Shown: positions 1 through 9,271, numbered from the stretch's first letter. The stretch: DNA of 64,000 nucleotides from Curtobacterium sp. L6-1 (GCF_018885305.1 NZ_CP076544.1:2108001-2172000), one strand, 5' to 3'. The notes: generated by a model not told the origin, from the letters alone. Translations and numbers: made by a program.

Positions 1-338
1 TGCAGCGCTCACCGATGACGTGCCTCCGCGAGGTCCGCCTCGACAAGGTGCGGGACCAGCTGCGGTCCCACGAGGCGGCGACGACGACGGTGACCGACAT
101 CGCCCGCCGCTGGGGGTTCAACCACATGGGCCGGTTCTCGGCGGCGTACGCCGACCGCTTCGGCGAGTACCCCCGTCGGACCCTCCTGTCGCCGGCCGAC
201 GAGGAGCGGTACGGCACCGAGCAGGAGGGCGCCGACCGGGTCGGCGCCGGTCCGGTCGGTGACGAGCAGGTCGGTGTCGGAGGCGCGGCCCACCAGCCCG
301 CGGACGTCACGGACGAGCGGGTCCTCCGCACGCACTGA
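1..338 (+). CDS. AraC family regulator, C-terminal part (partial)
   Basis: The reading frame is open from the window edge (codons from base 3) and ends at TGA 336-338. It carries the second helix-turn-helix of an AraC/XylS DNA-binding domain: SPMTCLREVRLDK, then TVTDIARRWGFNHMGRFSAA and FGEYPRRTL, the classic family signature. The N-terminal ligand domain lies outside the window. It is closely similar to the C-terminus of the complete AraC gene that faces it, so the two are likely paralogues. The last 40 residues are extra, low-complexity and not part of the domain. Confidence 0.85.
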   Translation, partial: QRSPMTCLREVRLDKVRDQLRSHEAATTTVTDIARRWGFNHMGRFSAAYADRFGEYPRRTLLSPADEERYGTEQEGADRVGAGPVGDEQVGVGGAAHQPADVTDERVLRTH

Positions 339-353
339 GCCGGACCCCCGGCA

Positions 354-375
354 CAGCGTCGGTCGCACGACGCTG
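354..375. terminator. Hairpin between convergent araC-type genes
   Basis: CAGCGTCG at 354-361 pairs perfectly with CGACGCTG at 368-375 (8-bp stem, 6-nt loop). It lies between two converging genes, so it could terminate transcription from both sides. No T-run follows, as is common in high-GC actinobacteria. Confidence 0.5.
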
Positions 376-399
376 CGCCGGTCGCACGACGCTGCGCCG
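362..399. repeat. 19-bp tandem direct repeat, two copies
   Basis: GTCGCACGACGCTGCGCCG occurs twice head to tail (362-380 and 381-399), duplicating the right arm of the neighbouring hairpin. It looks like a replication-slippage duplication in the short gap between the convergent genes. Confidence 0.85.
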
Positions 400-415
400 G
401 GGACCCAGCCTCGCC

Positions 416-1420
416 CTACCGCCGCAGCGTGTGCCGCGGGTACTCGCCGAAGCGGCGCAGGTACTCGTTCGAGAAGCGCCCCATGTGCGAGAAGCCCCAC
501 CGCGTCGCCACCTCGCCGACCGTCGTCGACCCCGGGTCGGCCGCCACCAGGTCGTCCCGTGTGTGCCGCAGGCGGACGTCGCGCAGGTAGGTCATCGGGG
601 TGCGACCGAGGGACCGCTGAAAGGACTCCTGCAGGGCACGGACACTGATCGCCGAGGCCCGGGCCACGTCCGACACGGTCACCGGCTCGGCGGCGTGCTC
701 GTGCAGGAACTCGACCGCGGAGCGGAGCCGTGCGGTGCGCCGGTCGCCCCACCCGACGGGCCGTCGCTCGGCCTCGACCGGGTACAGCCCGAACAGCGAC
801 CGGACGACGTCCCGCTGCGCCTCGTGCCACGCCAGTGACGACGCCCCCTCGGCGCGGAGCGCCCCGACCGCACCCACCACCGAGCCGCGCCACTGCCGGA
901 CCGCTCCGGCCGACGGGGTGGTGGTGCGGTCGAATGCGAGCGTGCCGTCCACGAGGTGCTCCTCCGCCGCGACGTCGAGCACGAGCGCCCGGTCGAGGTG
1001 GACGAGCCGTTGGTCCCAGTCCTCGTAGTCGAACGCGAAGCGCTGCCCGGTCACCACCAGCACCGGCACGCCGACCTGCATCGCGACGGCGTCACGGCCG
1101 ACGTCCAGGACCCCGCGGCCGGAGTCGATCCACTGCACGACGACCTCGTCCTCGACGGCGACGTCGCCGCGCAGCGTGCCGTGCATCTGCGAGCGCCGGA
1201 TGCTCATCGTCTCGTCGCCGACCCCGACGTACTTGTACCAGTAGTCGTGGTCGACGGGGGCGGAGTGCCAGGAGCGTCCGGCGTACAGCCCGGCGAGGTC
1301 GCGGATCGCGCTCGCCGTGTCGGTCCCGGACACCGCGACGACGGTGTCGGGCTGGGCCTCGGTCCCGGTGGACGTCGTGCGGTCCGGGTCCGGTCGTGCT
1401 GCTGACGTGGTGACGGTCAT
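416..1420 (-). CDS. AraC family transcriptional regulator
   Basis: A complete AraC/XylS regulator of about 334 residues. The N-terminal two thirds form a cupin-like AraC-type ligand region; the last 100 residues hold two helix-turn-helix motifs (VTVSDVARASAISVRALQES and TTVGEVATRWGFSHMGRFSN) and end in FGEYPRHTLRR. I start it at ATG 1420 (MTVTTS); an in-frame ATG at 1438 adds six residues and cannot be excluded. It faces the partial AraC gene and is divergent from the secreted glycoside hydrolase, which makes that gene a possible target. The effector is unknown. Confidence 0.85.
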   Translation of the reverse strand: MTVTTSAARPDPDRTTSTGTEAQPDTVVAVSGTDTASAIRDLAGLYAGRSWHSAPVDHDYWYKYVGVGDETMSIRRSQMHGTLRGDVAVEDEVVVQWIDSGRGVLDVGRDAVAMQVGVPVLVVTGQRFAFDYEDWDQRLVHLDRALVLDVAAEEHLVDGTLAFDRTTTPSAGAVRQWRGSVVGAVGALRAEGASSLAWHEAQRDVVRSLFGLYPVEAERRPVGWGDRRTARLRSAVEFLHEHAAEPVTVSDVARASAISVRALQESFQRSLGRTPMTYLRDVRLRHTRDDLVAADPGSTTVGEVATRWGFSHMGRFSNEYLRRFGEYPRHTLRR

Positions 1421-1691
1421 GGTGAGACCGGCTCTCATGAGGTTTTGGACGCCTCATCGCTACCGGCCGTCCTGCTGTGCCAGCGCTCCGCAGGACGCGG
1501 AGACCATCGTGGCGACAAGACCTGATTCGGTCCGGTGTCCCCGAGGCTACGCGGCATCCGTCGCCGGACCGCCGCGGGGCGCGAAAGCGCGCGGATTCCG
1601 CGGAGTGCGACGCTCGGACTGGGGTGGTGACCGCCGTTGACCGGCGCGGCCGGGCCTCCGTACCGTTTCCCCGACACCACAGGGGGACCAG

Positions 1692-3383
1692 ATGCGCGCC
1701 GTCAGCACCACCGTCCGACTCACCGCGGCGGTCCTCGCCGCCGTCCTGCTCGCCGCCCTCCTGGTGGCCGTGCGCACCGCGCCTGCGACCGCGGCCACGA
1801 CGCTGCTGTCCGCCGGGCGGCCGACCACCGCCTCGTCGAGCGACTCCTCGGCCCGGACGCCCGCGAAGGCCGTCGACGGTGACACCGCGACCCGCTGGGC
1901 GAGCCGCAGGACCGACGCTCAGTGGATCCGCGTCGACCTCGGCGCGACCGCGACGATCTCCCGCATCTCGCTCCGGTGGGAGGCCGCCTACGCGAAGTCC
2001 TACCGGCTGCAGGTGTCGTCGGACACGACGAGCTGGAAGACCGTCTCGACCACGACCGCAGGCAAGGGCGGCGTGGTCCGGGCCGACGTCGCCGGCACCG
2101 GCCGGTACGTCCGCATGCTCGGCGTGCGGCGGGGCACCGCGCACGGCTACTCGCTCTGGGAGTTCCAGGTGTACGGCACCCGGACGCCCGCGCCCGCGCC
2201 CACGGGCGTGCGCGTGACCGGGACGCAGGGGAAGTGGCAGCTGACCGTCGACGGCAAGCCGTGGCTCGTCGAGGGCGTGACCTACGGGCCGCCCGCCGCC
2301 CAGGCCGCGACCTACCTGCCCGACATCCGGCGGATGGGCGCGAACACCATCAGGACGTGGGGCACCGACGCCTCCTCCGGGCAGGTGTTCGACGCCGCCC
2401 GCGCGAACGGCATCCGCGTCATCGCCGGACTCTGGCTCGACCAGGGCGCCGACTACGTGCACGACACCGCGTACAAGACGGCCACCCTGGCGAGCATCCG
2501 GAAGACCGTCACGACCTACCGGGGCAACGGCGGCCTGCTCATGTGGGACGTCGGCAACGAGGTGATGCTCAGCCGGACCGAGGAGCAGCGGATCGCGTAC
2601 GCGAAGTACGTCGAGCAGGTCACGAGGGCGATCCACGCCGTCGACCCGGACCACCCGGTGACGTCGACGGACGCCTGGACCGGTGCGTGGCCGTACTACC
2701 GCGACTACACGCCGAGCCTCGACCTGTACGCCGTGAACAGCTACGGCGGCGTCGGGTGGGTGCAACAGACCTGGCGCGAGGGCGGCTACACGAAGCCGTA
2801 CATCGTCACCGAGACCGGGCCGGCCGGCTCGTGGGAGGTCCCGTCCGACGCGAACGGCGTCCCCCGGCAGCCGAGCGACACCGCCGCCGCGCAGGCGTAC
2901 ACGGACGCCTGGGCCGCGGTCCGGGCAGCACCGGGCGTCGCGCTCGGGGCGACGATGTTCCACTACGGGGTCGAGGACGACGAACAGGGCGTCTGGCTCA
3001 ACCTGCGCACCGGCGGACTGAAGCGCCTGTCGTACTACGCGGTGCAGCGGGCCTACGGCGGACCGACCTCGGGCAACCGGCCGCCCGTCGTCTCGGGCAT
3101 CACGGCGTCGCCCTCGACCGGGGTCGCCCGCGGGGCATCGGTCACGATCACGGCGCCGGCCACCGATCCCGACGGCGACACCGTCACGTACCGGGCCGCG
3201 GTGTCCAGCCGCTGGATCGCAGGCGGCGACGGGGCGATGCGGCCGACGCCGGTGACCGTCACCGGGCCCGGCCGGCTGCGCATCACGGCGCCGTCGACGC
3301 CCGGCGTGTGGAAGGTCGCGGTGTACGCGACGGACGGGCACGGCAACGCCGGCATCGAGACCGTGACGGTGCGGGTGCGGTGA
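1692..3383 (+). CDS. Secreted glycoside hydrolase with F5/8C (discoidin-like) domain
   Basis: 563 residues. A signal peptide (basic start, hydrophobic 10-28, Ala-rich cleavage region near 35) leads into an F5/8 type C carbohydrate-binding domain (about 37-165; AVDGDTATRWAS and WIRVDLGATATISRI). A TIM-barrel-like catalytic region (about 175-455) resembles GH2/GH5 clan-A enzymes: WDVGNEV gives a probable acid/base Glu290 and YIVTETGP a probable nucleophile Glu374. A C-terminal Ig-like module (about 460-563) follows. The start is supported by AGGGGGACC just upstream. It probably acts outside the cell on a plant or microbial polysaccharide; the substrate cannot be read from sequence. The exact GH family is uncertain. 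Confidence 0.85.
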   Translation: MRAVSTTVRLTAAVLAAVLLAALLVAVRTAPATAATTLLSAGRPTTASSSDSSARTPAKAVDGDTATRWASRRTDAQWIRVDLGATATISRISLRWEAAYAKSYRLQVSSDTTSWKTVSTTTAGKGGVVRADVAGTGRYVRMLGVRRGTAHGYSLWEFQVYGTRTPAPAPTGVRVTGTQGKWQLTVDGKPWLVEGVTYGPPAAQAATYLPDIRRMGANTIRTWGTDASSGQVFDAARANGIRVIAGLWLDQGADYVHDTAYKTATLASIRKTVTTYRGNGGLLMWDVGNEVMLSRTEEQRIAYAKYVEQVTRAIHAVDPDHPVTSTDAWTGAWPYYRDYTPSLDLYAVNSYGGVGWVQQTWREGGYTKPYIVTETGPAGSWEVPSDANGVPRQPSDTAAAQAYTDAWAAVRAAPGVALGATMFHYGVEDDEQGVWLNLRTGGLKRLSYYAVQRAYGGPTSGNRPPVVSGITASPSTGVARGASVTITAPATDPDGDTVTYRAAVSSRWIAGGDGAMRPTPVTVTGPGRLRITAPSTPGVWKVAVYATDGHGNAGIETVTVRVR

Positions 3384-3463
3384 GCCGGAGTGGACCGGCG
3401 GCCGATGGCCGGTCTGGACGGGAGGCTCGCTGCGACACCGGTCAGGCGGCCCGACGCCGGGTC

Positions 3464-3505
3464 GGACGGGAGGCTCGGTACCGGCCCGCCCCGGGCCTCC
3501 CGTCC
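3464..3505 (+). terminator. Hairpin terminator, GGACGGGAGGC family
   Basis: GGACGGGAGGCTCGG (3464-3478) pairs with CCGGGCCTCCCGTCC (3491-3505) with one G-T pair and a 12-nt loop, 80 bp after the glycoside hydrolase stop. The core GGACGGGAGGC recurs in hairpins after two other genes in the window (21238 and 40405), and a half copy lies at 3416-3429. Confidence 0.75.
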
Positions 3506-3507
3506 AC

Positions 3508-3562
3508 GAGGGGGCCGGCACCCACGAGGGGACCCGCTGGCTGCTGCCGGCCGGGCCCCCTC
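3508..3562. terminator. Second stem-loop after the hydrolase gene
   Basis: GAGGGGGCC (3508-3516) pairs with GGCCCCCTC (3554-3562), with inner GGCA/TGCC pairing (3517-3520 with 3545-3548). It directly follows the first hairpin and is either a back-up terminator or a structural element. Confidence 0.5.
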
Positions 3563-3601
3563 TCCATCGCCTCCGCGAACGTCTCTCGCATCATCGACTG
3601 G

Positions 3602-3760
3602 TTGAAGGCTCGTCTCGCGCTGCGCACCCTCAATCGGATGAACCGGACCAGCGCCGCACTCTTCGAGCCCGGGCTCGAGACCCTCACGGTCGACGAGCAC
3701 GACCGCCGGAACCCGTTCAATCAACTCGCGCAGATGGAGCAGCTCAGGCTCATCGCGTAG
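3602..3760 (+). CDS. Short ORF, possible DUF1127-like remnant
   Basis: The frame ending at TAG 3758-3760 encodes an arginine-rich, helix-prone peptide (LKARLALRTLNRMNRTSAAL then VDEHDRRNPFNQL) loosely like DUF1127-type small proteins. There is no ATG with a ribosome site; TTG 3602 or ATG 3638 are the only candidates. It may be a remnant of a longer gene or not coding at all. Confidence 0.2.
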   Translation: MKARLALRTLNRMNRTSAALFEPGLETLTVDEHDRRNPFNQLAQMEQLRLIA

Positions 3761-4191
3761 CGCGGCTGCCATACCCGAACTGAACAGCAAGACCTCAACG
3801 GCCGGGAACGGGCCGCGACACCCCCAGTCCGCTCGCCGGGCAGGGGGGCGCGAGCTTCAACCCTTGGACTGTCAGGCGGTGATCAGAGCACCCCTTGACG
3901 CTGTCCCTGCACCAGAGGCACCGATCCGGACCGCGATCGAGGCCTCAACGCGAAATTTCTCAGTCGGATCGGCGAAAACCCGGATCGCCCCCCGCGAGGT
4001 GTTCGGTCTATTCGCGGATGCCAGTGATGGCGCAGATCGCGGATCCCGGTGCTGACGGGCGTTCCACGGGTATCGGGATTCTGTTCCACGGAGCCCGGCC
4101 GACGTCGACGGGCTCGGCGACGGCACGGGCGGCCGCGAACGGTCGCAGCAACTGACCGTGCGGCGGACGAGCGCTACCCGGCTGGCGCCAC
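3761..4191. other. Gene-poor junction
   Basis: I see no convincing gene here. Base composition is mixed, with AT-richer patches (around 3950-3990), and the stretch leads directly into the odd C-terminal tail of the next gene. It looks like a boundary between the core-like left side and the acquired nuclease block. Confidence 0.4.
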
Positions 4192-6678
4192 TCATCCGCA
4201 CACGCTCGCTTCGGCGAGCTCACCGAGACCCGCCGCGAAGTCGCCGACTTGTCCGACGGGCGTAAGGCGGTGGCTTGCGCACCCCGGCTGGCGGATCCTG
4301 CAAGCCCATCTGAGTCGCCCGCAGCTCCATCTCCGCAGATTTCGGAATCCTCGACCCCGGTAGGCAGTGCCCAAGACGGCTCCCTCCGCGTTAAGCAAAA
4401 CGGTCAAGCACCTATCTACTTCCAGTTGATACTGCTTGGCGGCGGCGTAGTCAGAGAGTGCAGCGAGCGCACCGCTATCACGAGCACCGTGTCCGGTGCC
4501 GAAGACGACAGCGCTGAATCCCCAGGGCCCCGGCAGCGCCACAAACAAGCTGTGGCGCTTGCCATCTCCTCGAGCTGCACGGAGCAGTCTGGTGATGCTG
4601 CTCATGATGGAAGCTCGCTGCTCGGACGAGCCGTTGAGAAGATCGGTACTTGTGGACAGCCACCCCTGCCCACGGTGCGCAGCAAGCGCGTCGACAAGCT
4701 CGTCCATCCCGTCGTCGCTTCGAAAGCTGGGCCGCTCCGCCGGAGCGTCGACGAGGCCGTCGGTGTAGTACATCCAGGCATCAAGGTCGTCGGTATGAGT
4801 TCCCACTCGAGTGAGCTGAGCCTCCTTCCTGTACCGGGCACGGTCGGCACCAGTGAGCCGTGGGGCTTTCGGATACTTCGCATGCATGACGGCAGGGTCG
4901 AGATCCACCCAGAGCTGACCTTCGACGAAGAGCATCACGAAGTCGAGCTCGTCGATCCCCGAGTAGCGCGTCGCAACTTCGGAATCTGTGCGGCGGCGCA
5001 GATAGAGCAGAAGCTCGGATGCTCGGTCGAGAATCCGCGTGGTGACGATGAGGTCGTGTAGTGAGACAACCCAAGGCAGGCGTCCAGCGGGCATGACCCG
5101 AGCGCGCACGAGCGCGTCCAGCGAACAGTTCAAGGAGCTCAAGTCTTCGAGCGTGACGGCGATGGAACGAACCTCGCGCACTTCGCTCAGATCGAGCCAG
5201 CCTTCGTCGGGCACCCAGAGCCCGTGATTCCGCTCGATGAGGTCAGCTAGCCGATCTGCCTGACTTCGAGCGTCGCCAACCGTCTTCTCGAGGTCCTTTG
5301 CGAGGCGAAGGACGCTTCCGCGGCGGGCGCTGGTGCTGATCGCGGCCGCCTTCACCTCTACGCAGATGGCGATGTCATCGATGACCATCAAGAGATCGGC
5401 TTCTGCTGGCTCTCCGTGAGTGGCCGGGCGGTCACAAGCGGAACCCAGCGTGACAGCGTCCGTTCCAGGGATCGGTCGGAAATACTTGATCGATTCGTAC
5501 GAACGATCCGGTTGAAGGACCGCTTGCAGATGCCGCGCCGCCAAACGCTCCGCTACGACGCCTCGGTGCTTCTGGTACCGGTCCCAAGCTTTCTGGACTG
5601 GCTTGATCGCTTCCTCAAAGATGGGACGAAGGCCGTCGATACCGAGATCACCCCCGACTCCGAAGTAACGACCCCTAGAGTCCTTCAAAAGGTTGCGGAG
5701 CAACAGCTCGTTGTCGCCCCTAAGAAAGGCTTGCGCAGCTTCAATCGGGGTGCGAGTTGTGTCGAAGGGCACCGCGAACGCGTCCAGCACCGAGGTGCAT
5801 GTCTCGCTGGATAGGCCTGAGCGCTGGGAGATTTCTTCGGCAGTCACAGTCATCGAGACCCCTGGCTTGAACATGGCGGTGTGCATGGCCGCTTGCAGTT
5901 GAGCGCGAAGCTCATCGGTCGGCTCGTCGTCCTTGTGCTCTTCGTACAGCCGATGCAACTCCTCAAGCGAACCGCTCCGGTTCTGGGACCACTGCTCGCC
6001 GAACGCCACGCGGACGCGCTGGAGGTCGTTGTACGAGAAGCCGAGATGCCGGTCCATGAGCTCTGACACCGCCGCGACTCCAAAGAGCTCGTCTTCGACT
6101 GTCGACTGCACCGACTGGTACTGCCGCCCTCGTACACGGAGTTCGGTCATGCGGAACTGTCCAGCGAGCTCAGCGAGGGGGTGGTGACCCTCGGTTGACT
6201 CGCTCAGCAGCAGCCACAGGTGCGCATCGATTGCCCGCTCTGCCGCAATGACGATCTCTCCAGGATCGGTCGAAGGATCCGGTGCAGGCGCGTCATCGCC
6301 CGCAGCTCGGTGTCGAATCATCGAAGCCACTAGTTCCAGAGTCGCCGGCGAGCTCTGCGACTCGCTTTCCCGGTGCCCCTCCAGAGTGGGTGGCACCGTG
6401 TACATCCGAACAAGACCAAGTAGGTCGAAGGCGTTGCTCTGCGCAATGAGCCCCTCCAGCGACTGCAATGAACGGTCAAGCTCTTTCCGAGCCTTCACGA
6501 GAACGTCGTCTTGCGTCCTCGCGCCTTCAAAGAGAGGCGCCATACTTTCGAACGCCGCAGCTACTTGCTCGTTCGCGGCCCTAGAAGCTGTCAGGAGTTG
6601 GTAGGCAGGAGAGGCAGATTGTCGGCGAGCCAAGGGAATCTCCAGGCTTGAGTAACGGGGACTCTCCAACCCTCGCAT
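4192..6678 (-). CDS. Large protein with PD-(D/E)XK nuclease-like motif
   Basis: About 828 residues from ATG 6678 (longer in-frame starts exist up to 6804). The N-terminal 400 residues are predicted mostly helical and I do not recognise them. In the middle, ADLLMVIDDIAICVEVKAA places Asp428, Glu441 and Lys443 in the spacing of a PD-(D/E)XK nuclease core (D-x12-ExK). It follows the ATPase and HNH genes on the same strand, 221 bp beyond the HNH stop, and is likely the third gene of that locus. The last 50 residues (after TAYRGRGF) are rich in Arg, Cys and Gly and look like read-through into foreign DNA, so the natural C-terminus may be lost. Function as a defence nuclease is inference. Confidence 0.65.
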   Translation of the reverse strand: MRGLESPRYSSLEIPLARRQSASPAYQLLTASRAANEQVAAAFESMAPLFEGARTQDDVLVKARKELDRSLQSLEGLIAQSNAFDLLGLVRMYTVPPTLEGHRESESQSSPATLELVASMIRHRAAGDDAPAPDPSTDPGEIVIAAERAIDAHLWLLLSESTEGHHPLAELAGQFRMTELRVRGRQYQSVQSTVEDELFGVAAVSELMDRHLGFSYNDLQRVRVAFGEQWSQNRSGSLEELHRLYEEHKDDEPTDELRAQLQAAMHTAMFKPGVSMTVTAEEISQRSGLSSETCTSVLDAFAVPFDTTRTPIEAAQAFLRGDNELLLRNLLKDSRGRYFGVGGDLGIDGLRPIFEEAIKPVQKAWDRYQKHRGVVAERLAARHLQAVLQPDRSYESIKYFRPIPGTDAVTLGSACDRPATHGEPAEADLLMVIDDIAICVEVKAAAISTSARRGSVLRLAKDLEKTVGDARSQADRLADLIERNHGLWVPDEGWLDLSEVREVRSIAVTLEDLSSLNCSLDALVRARVMPAGRLPWVVSLHDLIVTTRILDRASELLLYLRRRTDSEVATRYSGIDELDFVMLFVEGQLWVDLDPAVMHAKYPKAPRLTGADRARYRKEAQLTRVGTHTDDLDAWMYYTDGLVDAPAERPSFRSDDGMDELVDALAAHRGQGWLSTSTDLLNGSSEQRASIMSSITRLLRAARGDGKRHSLFVALPGPWGFSAVVFGTGHGARDSGALAALSDYAAAKQYQLEVDRCLTVLLNAEGAVLGTAYRGRGFRNLRRWSCGRLRWACRIRQPGCASHRLTPVGQVGDFAAGLGELAEASVCG

Positions 6679-6899
6679 GCCCCTACGACAATCGCCCCTC
6701 GACAGACACAGCATCGGATGAGCCGGTGCGATTACACCAGTGATTCGGAGAGCGGCGAAGTGCCTCTCGTCCTCCGAGGGGACCTGAGGGCGGATGGTCG
6801 CCACCCTGATCGGTTCGAACCTTTGCTTGGATCCTCCTCGCCGCGTTCTATTGGCTTCCCCGGGTCAGCGGGACGAGCGCGTCTCGACGGCCGCTGTCG

Positions 6900-7772
6900 T
6901 CATGGACGATCGAAGTGCTTCTCGCAGTAGTGGTTGTCGGCAATGAGCGCGAGATGGAGACGCCGCTCCCAGTAGTTGTTTGAGTAAGCGAGCCCGGCAC
7001 TCGCTTCTTCAGCGAGGTGCTTGCGGATGCCCGATGCCTGCGACGAGCGGAAGACGCCCGGTAGCCGGCGCTCAAGCTCGTTAAGCCGTTGGCCGGCCTT
7101 GGTCCGGTAGAGCTGGCGCAGCTTGAGCAGGTCAAAGTGCTTCATGACGCGGCTCCGAAGCGTCGGGTGACTCGCGAATACCGACGCGTCCACTTCGTAA
7201 TCCACCGTCGGTGCCGACGACCGTGCTGGGCTCGCTGGCCAACCGATCTTCACCCCGAGCCAGGGCAGATGGTCGATGCTGTCAAAGTACGGATGCAGAA
7301 TGGCGGGCCGGTTAACGCCTGGCTCGTACGCACCTTTGTCGTGATTGCAGTCCCGGCAAGCGGGCACGAGATTCGACGGAGTCACGTTCAACGCACTGAA
7401 CTTCGCTTGTGGCACGTAATGGTCGACTGTCATCGCACCGCGTTCACCGCAGTACGGACATATGTCGTCATCCGTCGCGGCCAGTACATCGTCGTAGTAG
7501 TAGCGGATCGGGGAGTCTATTCGGCGCAACCGGTACGAGTATACACGGCCCATCTGCTCGCTCGTGAGCCCACCCAAGGTGAACTGGCTTCTGATGAGGG
7601 CGTTAGCGTCCGTAACACTGAGGGTGTCGTCGTAGAGCGTGCCGAGCGCGGCAACGTTGGCAAGCTCCGCGAGGTGAAGGGTTCGGTCGCTTTGCCGATG
7701 CATAGTGCCGATGGCGGCCAGGAAGATCTCTTCCGGCGGAAGCGTCGGCTTGGGGAGACTTCGCATGCTCAC
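6900..7772 (-). CDS. HNH endonuclease, PtuB-like
   Basis: 290 residues. The HNH core spans about 105-146: CPYCG (Cys105, Cys108), VDHYVPQ (Asp117, His118), Asn134 in SNLVPAC and a second CxxC in CRDCNHDKG. The paired Cys residues indicate a zinc-bound beta-beta-alpha metal fold. The start GTG 7772 overlaps the ATPase stop as GTGA, a sign of translational coupling; ATG 7766 is an alternative. An ATPase followed by an HNH protein is the layout of the Septu anti-phage system (PtuA/PtuB), so its likely role is nucleic acid cleavage on infection. It is larger than the usual PtuB, so a distinct subtype is possible. Confidence 0.8.
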   Translation of the reverse strand: MSMRSLPKPTLPPEEIFLAAIGTMHRQSDRTLHLAELANVAALGTLYDDTLSVTDANALIRSQFTLGGLTSEQMGRVYSYRLRRIDSPIRYYYDDVLAATDDDICPYCGERGAMTVDHYVPQAKFSALNVTPSNLVPACRDCNHDKGAYEPGVNRPAILHPYFDSIDHLPWLGVKIGWPASPARSSAPTVDYEVDASVFASHPTLRSRVMKHFDLLKLRQLYRTKAGQRLNELERRLPGVFRSSQASGIRKHLAEEASAGLAYSNNYWERRLHLALIADNHYCEKHFDRP

Positions 7773-9271
7773 GCCTCCGCACTATCAGCCAAGTTGGCCA
7801 GGATCGCTCGGCCCTCGCCACCGACTGCGCCACCGAAGACCGCTAACGCCCGTTCGTACGAGCCGCTTGTACTGTCGAGTGCTTGCTGGAGGAGTTGGTG
7901 GTACCCGGTGCTAGTAACTTCGAGCCCGAACACGCGACTGGTCAGCGTGCCTACGCCTTCACCAAACGTCTCCTGCTTCAAACGGCGCGCGCGAACACGC
8001 GTACCGAACCGTCGGATGGCCCACACGCAGCTTTCTGGAACCTCTTGCAGGACGACGGGAGAATGAGTGGCGATGATCGCAACGCCGTTGCGGTCCTCGA
8101 GGAGGTCGGAGAGCGCCCTGGTGAACGCGGATAGCAGCGGTGGATGCAGGTGTGCTTCGGGCTCGTCAAGGAGTGCAACAGACGCTTCCTCCACGACCTC
8201 CACGAGCTTTGTCATCGTGAGCACAACGATCTTGTGCCCTGAGCTCAAGTCGGAGAAAGTCTCGCGCGCGGCATCCTTATCAACGAAATCGCCATCGATG
8301 AGTTCGAGGATGCCAGTCTCTGCCAGAAGCGGATCTGCGTAAAGGGTGCTCATCGCCGCGATCCATCGTCCGCGCCTGCCGCCCCGCGCACAGTTGACGA
8401 GGCTTGAGGCGAAGTCGTCGTCTAACTGCCCTGTCGTTTTCGCCGTCTCGCCGTCGTCACCCGTCTTGAGGCCGACGTAGGAATAGGGGGTATTGCCGGA
8501 TGCGCGGATTGCGGCGAACCGGTCGAATGCTGAGAAACTAACCGTGATGACGTTCGTGAACCGCGTCGAGTCCCCGTTGGCACGTCTCAGAGTGAACCAG
8601 CCGGACGCGCCTTCTTGGTCAGCCCCGGCGATGACGGTGCGGGCCATCTGGTTAAGCAGGGTCGTCTTTCCTGCGCCATTGCTGCCGATAAGAACGTGAA
8701 CGTTCGTGGGCGGCATCGACCGTGGGGTGACCTGGAATCGCAGCGCTTCGCCGGGCTGATGCTCCAATGACGGATACCGGTATGTGAAGTCATAGTCCGT
8801 GAGGGCAACTCCGCCTTCTGCAATCCGCCGAAACTGGTCAAGGATGACTCGTTCCGAGACAGTGCGAAGCAGCGAGGTCTGAAACACCTCCTCTGGTTCT
8901 GCAGCCGCAAAGGCCTCGGGACTGAGGGCTACGTCTCGCAACGCAGTGAGAACTTGTTGCCCTAGTGCCCCAGGAAGCTCGGCGAGAGACTCGTAGTACT
9001 CACGGTCCTGACCAACGGAGAAGTACTCGCCCGACAGCTGCGCGAAGCGGTTCTCAACCGCAGTGAAGTGAGGTTCGGTCGTCTGCCCGCGGTGCCCGAT
9101 CTTCACGGCACCGAGCTGATGCTGTTCGCCATGTTCGTCGGTGTGGTGGAGATAGAAAAGCGTGCCGAAGTGAAAGTCGTCCCAGTTGTCGCGCTGCAGC
9201 GTGAACACGCCGGGCGCCGAGTTCGGGAAGCGACCACGTTCTACGACGACGAAGCGCAACCGGCCTGCCAT
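7769..9271 (-). CDS. SMC/ABC-type AAA ATPase, PtuA-like
   Basis: 500 residues. Walker A is GSNGAGKTT (about 196-204), an ABC-like signature is LSSGHK (342-347), Walker B is LLDEPEAHLHP (367-377) and the H-loop is ATHSP (401-405). This is the AAA_21/AAA_15 layout of the OLD, RecF-like and PtuA ATPases. The first 180 residues form a separate N-terminal region with no motif I know. No TOPRIM domain follows, which argues against OLD/Gabija-type proteins. It is the first gene of the three-gene minus-strand block and likely senses or gates the HNH partner. Confidence 0.8.
   Translation of the reverse strand: MAGRLRFVVVERGRFPNSAPGVFTLQRDNWDDFHFGTLFYLHHTDEHGEQHQLGAVKIGHRGQTTEPHFTAVENRFAQLSGEYFSVGQDREYYESLAELPGALGQQVLTALRDVALSPEAFAAAEPEEVFQTSLLRTVSERVILDQFRRIAEGGVALTDYDFTYRYPSLEHQPGEALRFQVTPRSMPPTNVHVLIGSNGAGKTTLLNQMARTVIAGADQEGASGWFTLRRANGDSTRFTNVITVSFSAFDRFAAIRASGNTPYSYVGLKTGDDGETAKTTGQLDDDFASSLVNCARGGRRGRWIAAMSTLYADPLLAETGILELIDGDFVDKDAARETFSDLSSGHKIVVLTMTKLVEVVEEASVALLDEPEAHLHPPLLSAFTRALSDLLEDRNGVAIIATHSPVVLQEVPESCVWAIRRFGTRVRARRLKQETFGEGVGTLTSRVFGLEVTSTGYHQLLQQALDSTSGSYERALAVFGGAVGGEGRAILANLADSAEA

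Noticed and set aside
1092..3521. 809-residue minus-strand ORF
   Set aside because: Antisense to the glycoside hydrolase, which has a signal peptide, ordered domains and a ribosome site.
4249..5061. 270-residue plus-strand ORF
   Set aside because: Antisense shadow of the PD-(D/E)XK gene, no motif and no ribosome site.
6812..6821. GGTTCGAACC, a T-loop-like sequence suggesting a tRNA
   Set aside because: No acceptor stem, anticodon arm or CCA can be folded around it; it lies near the start of the PD-(D/E)XK gene.
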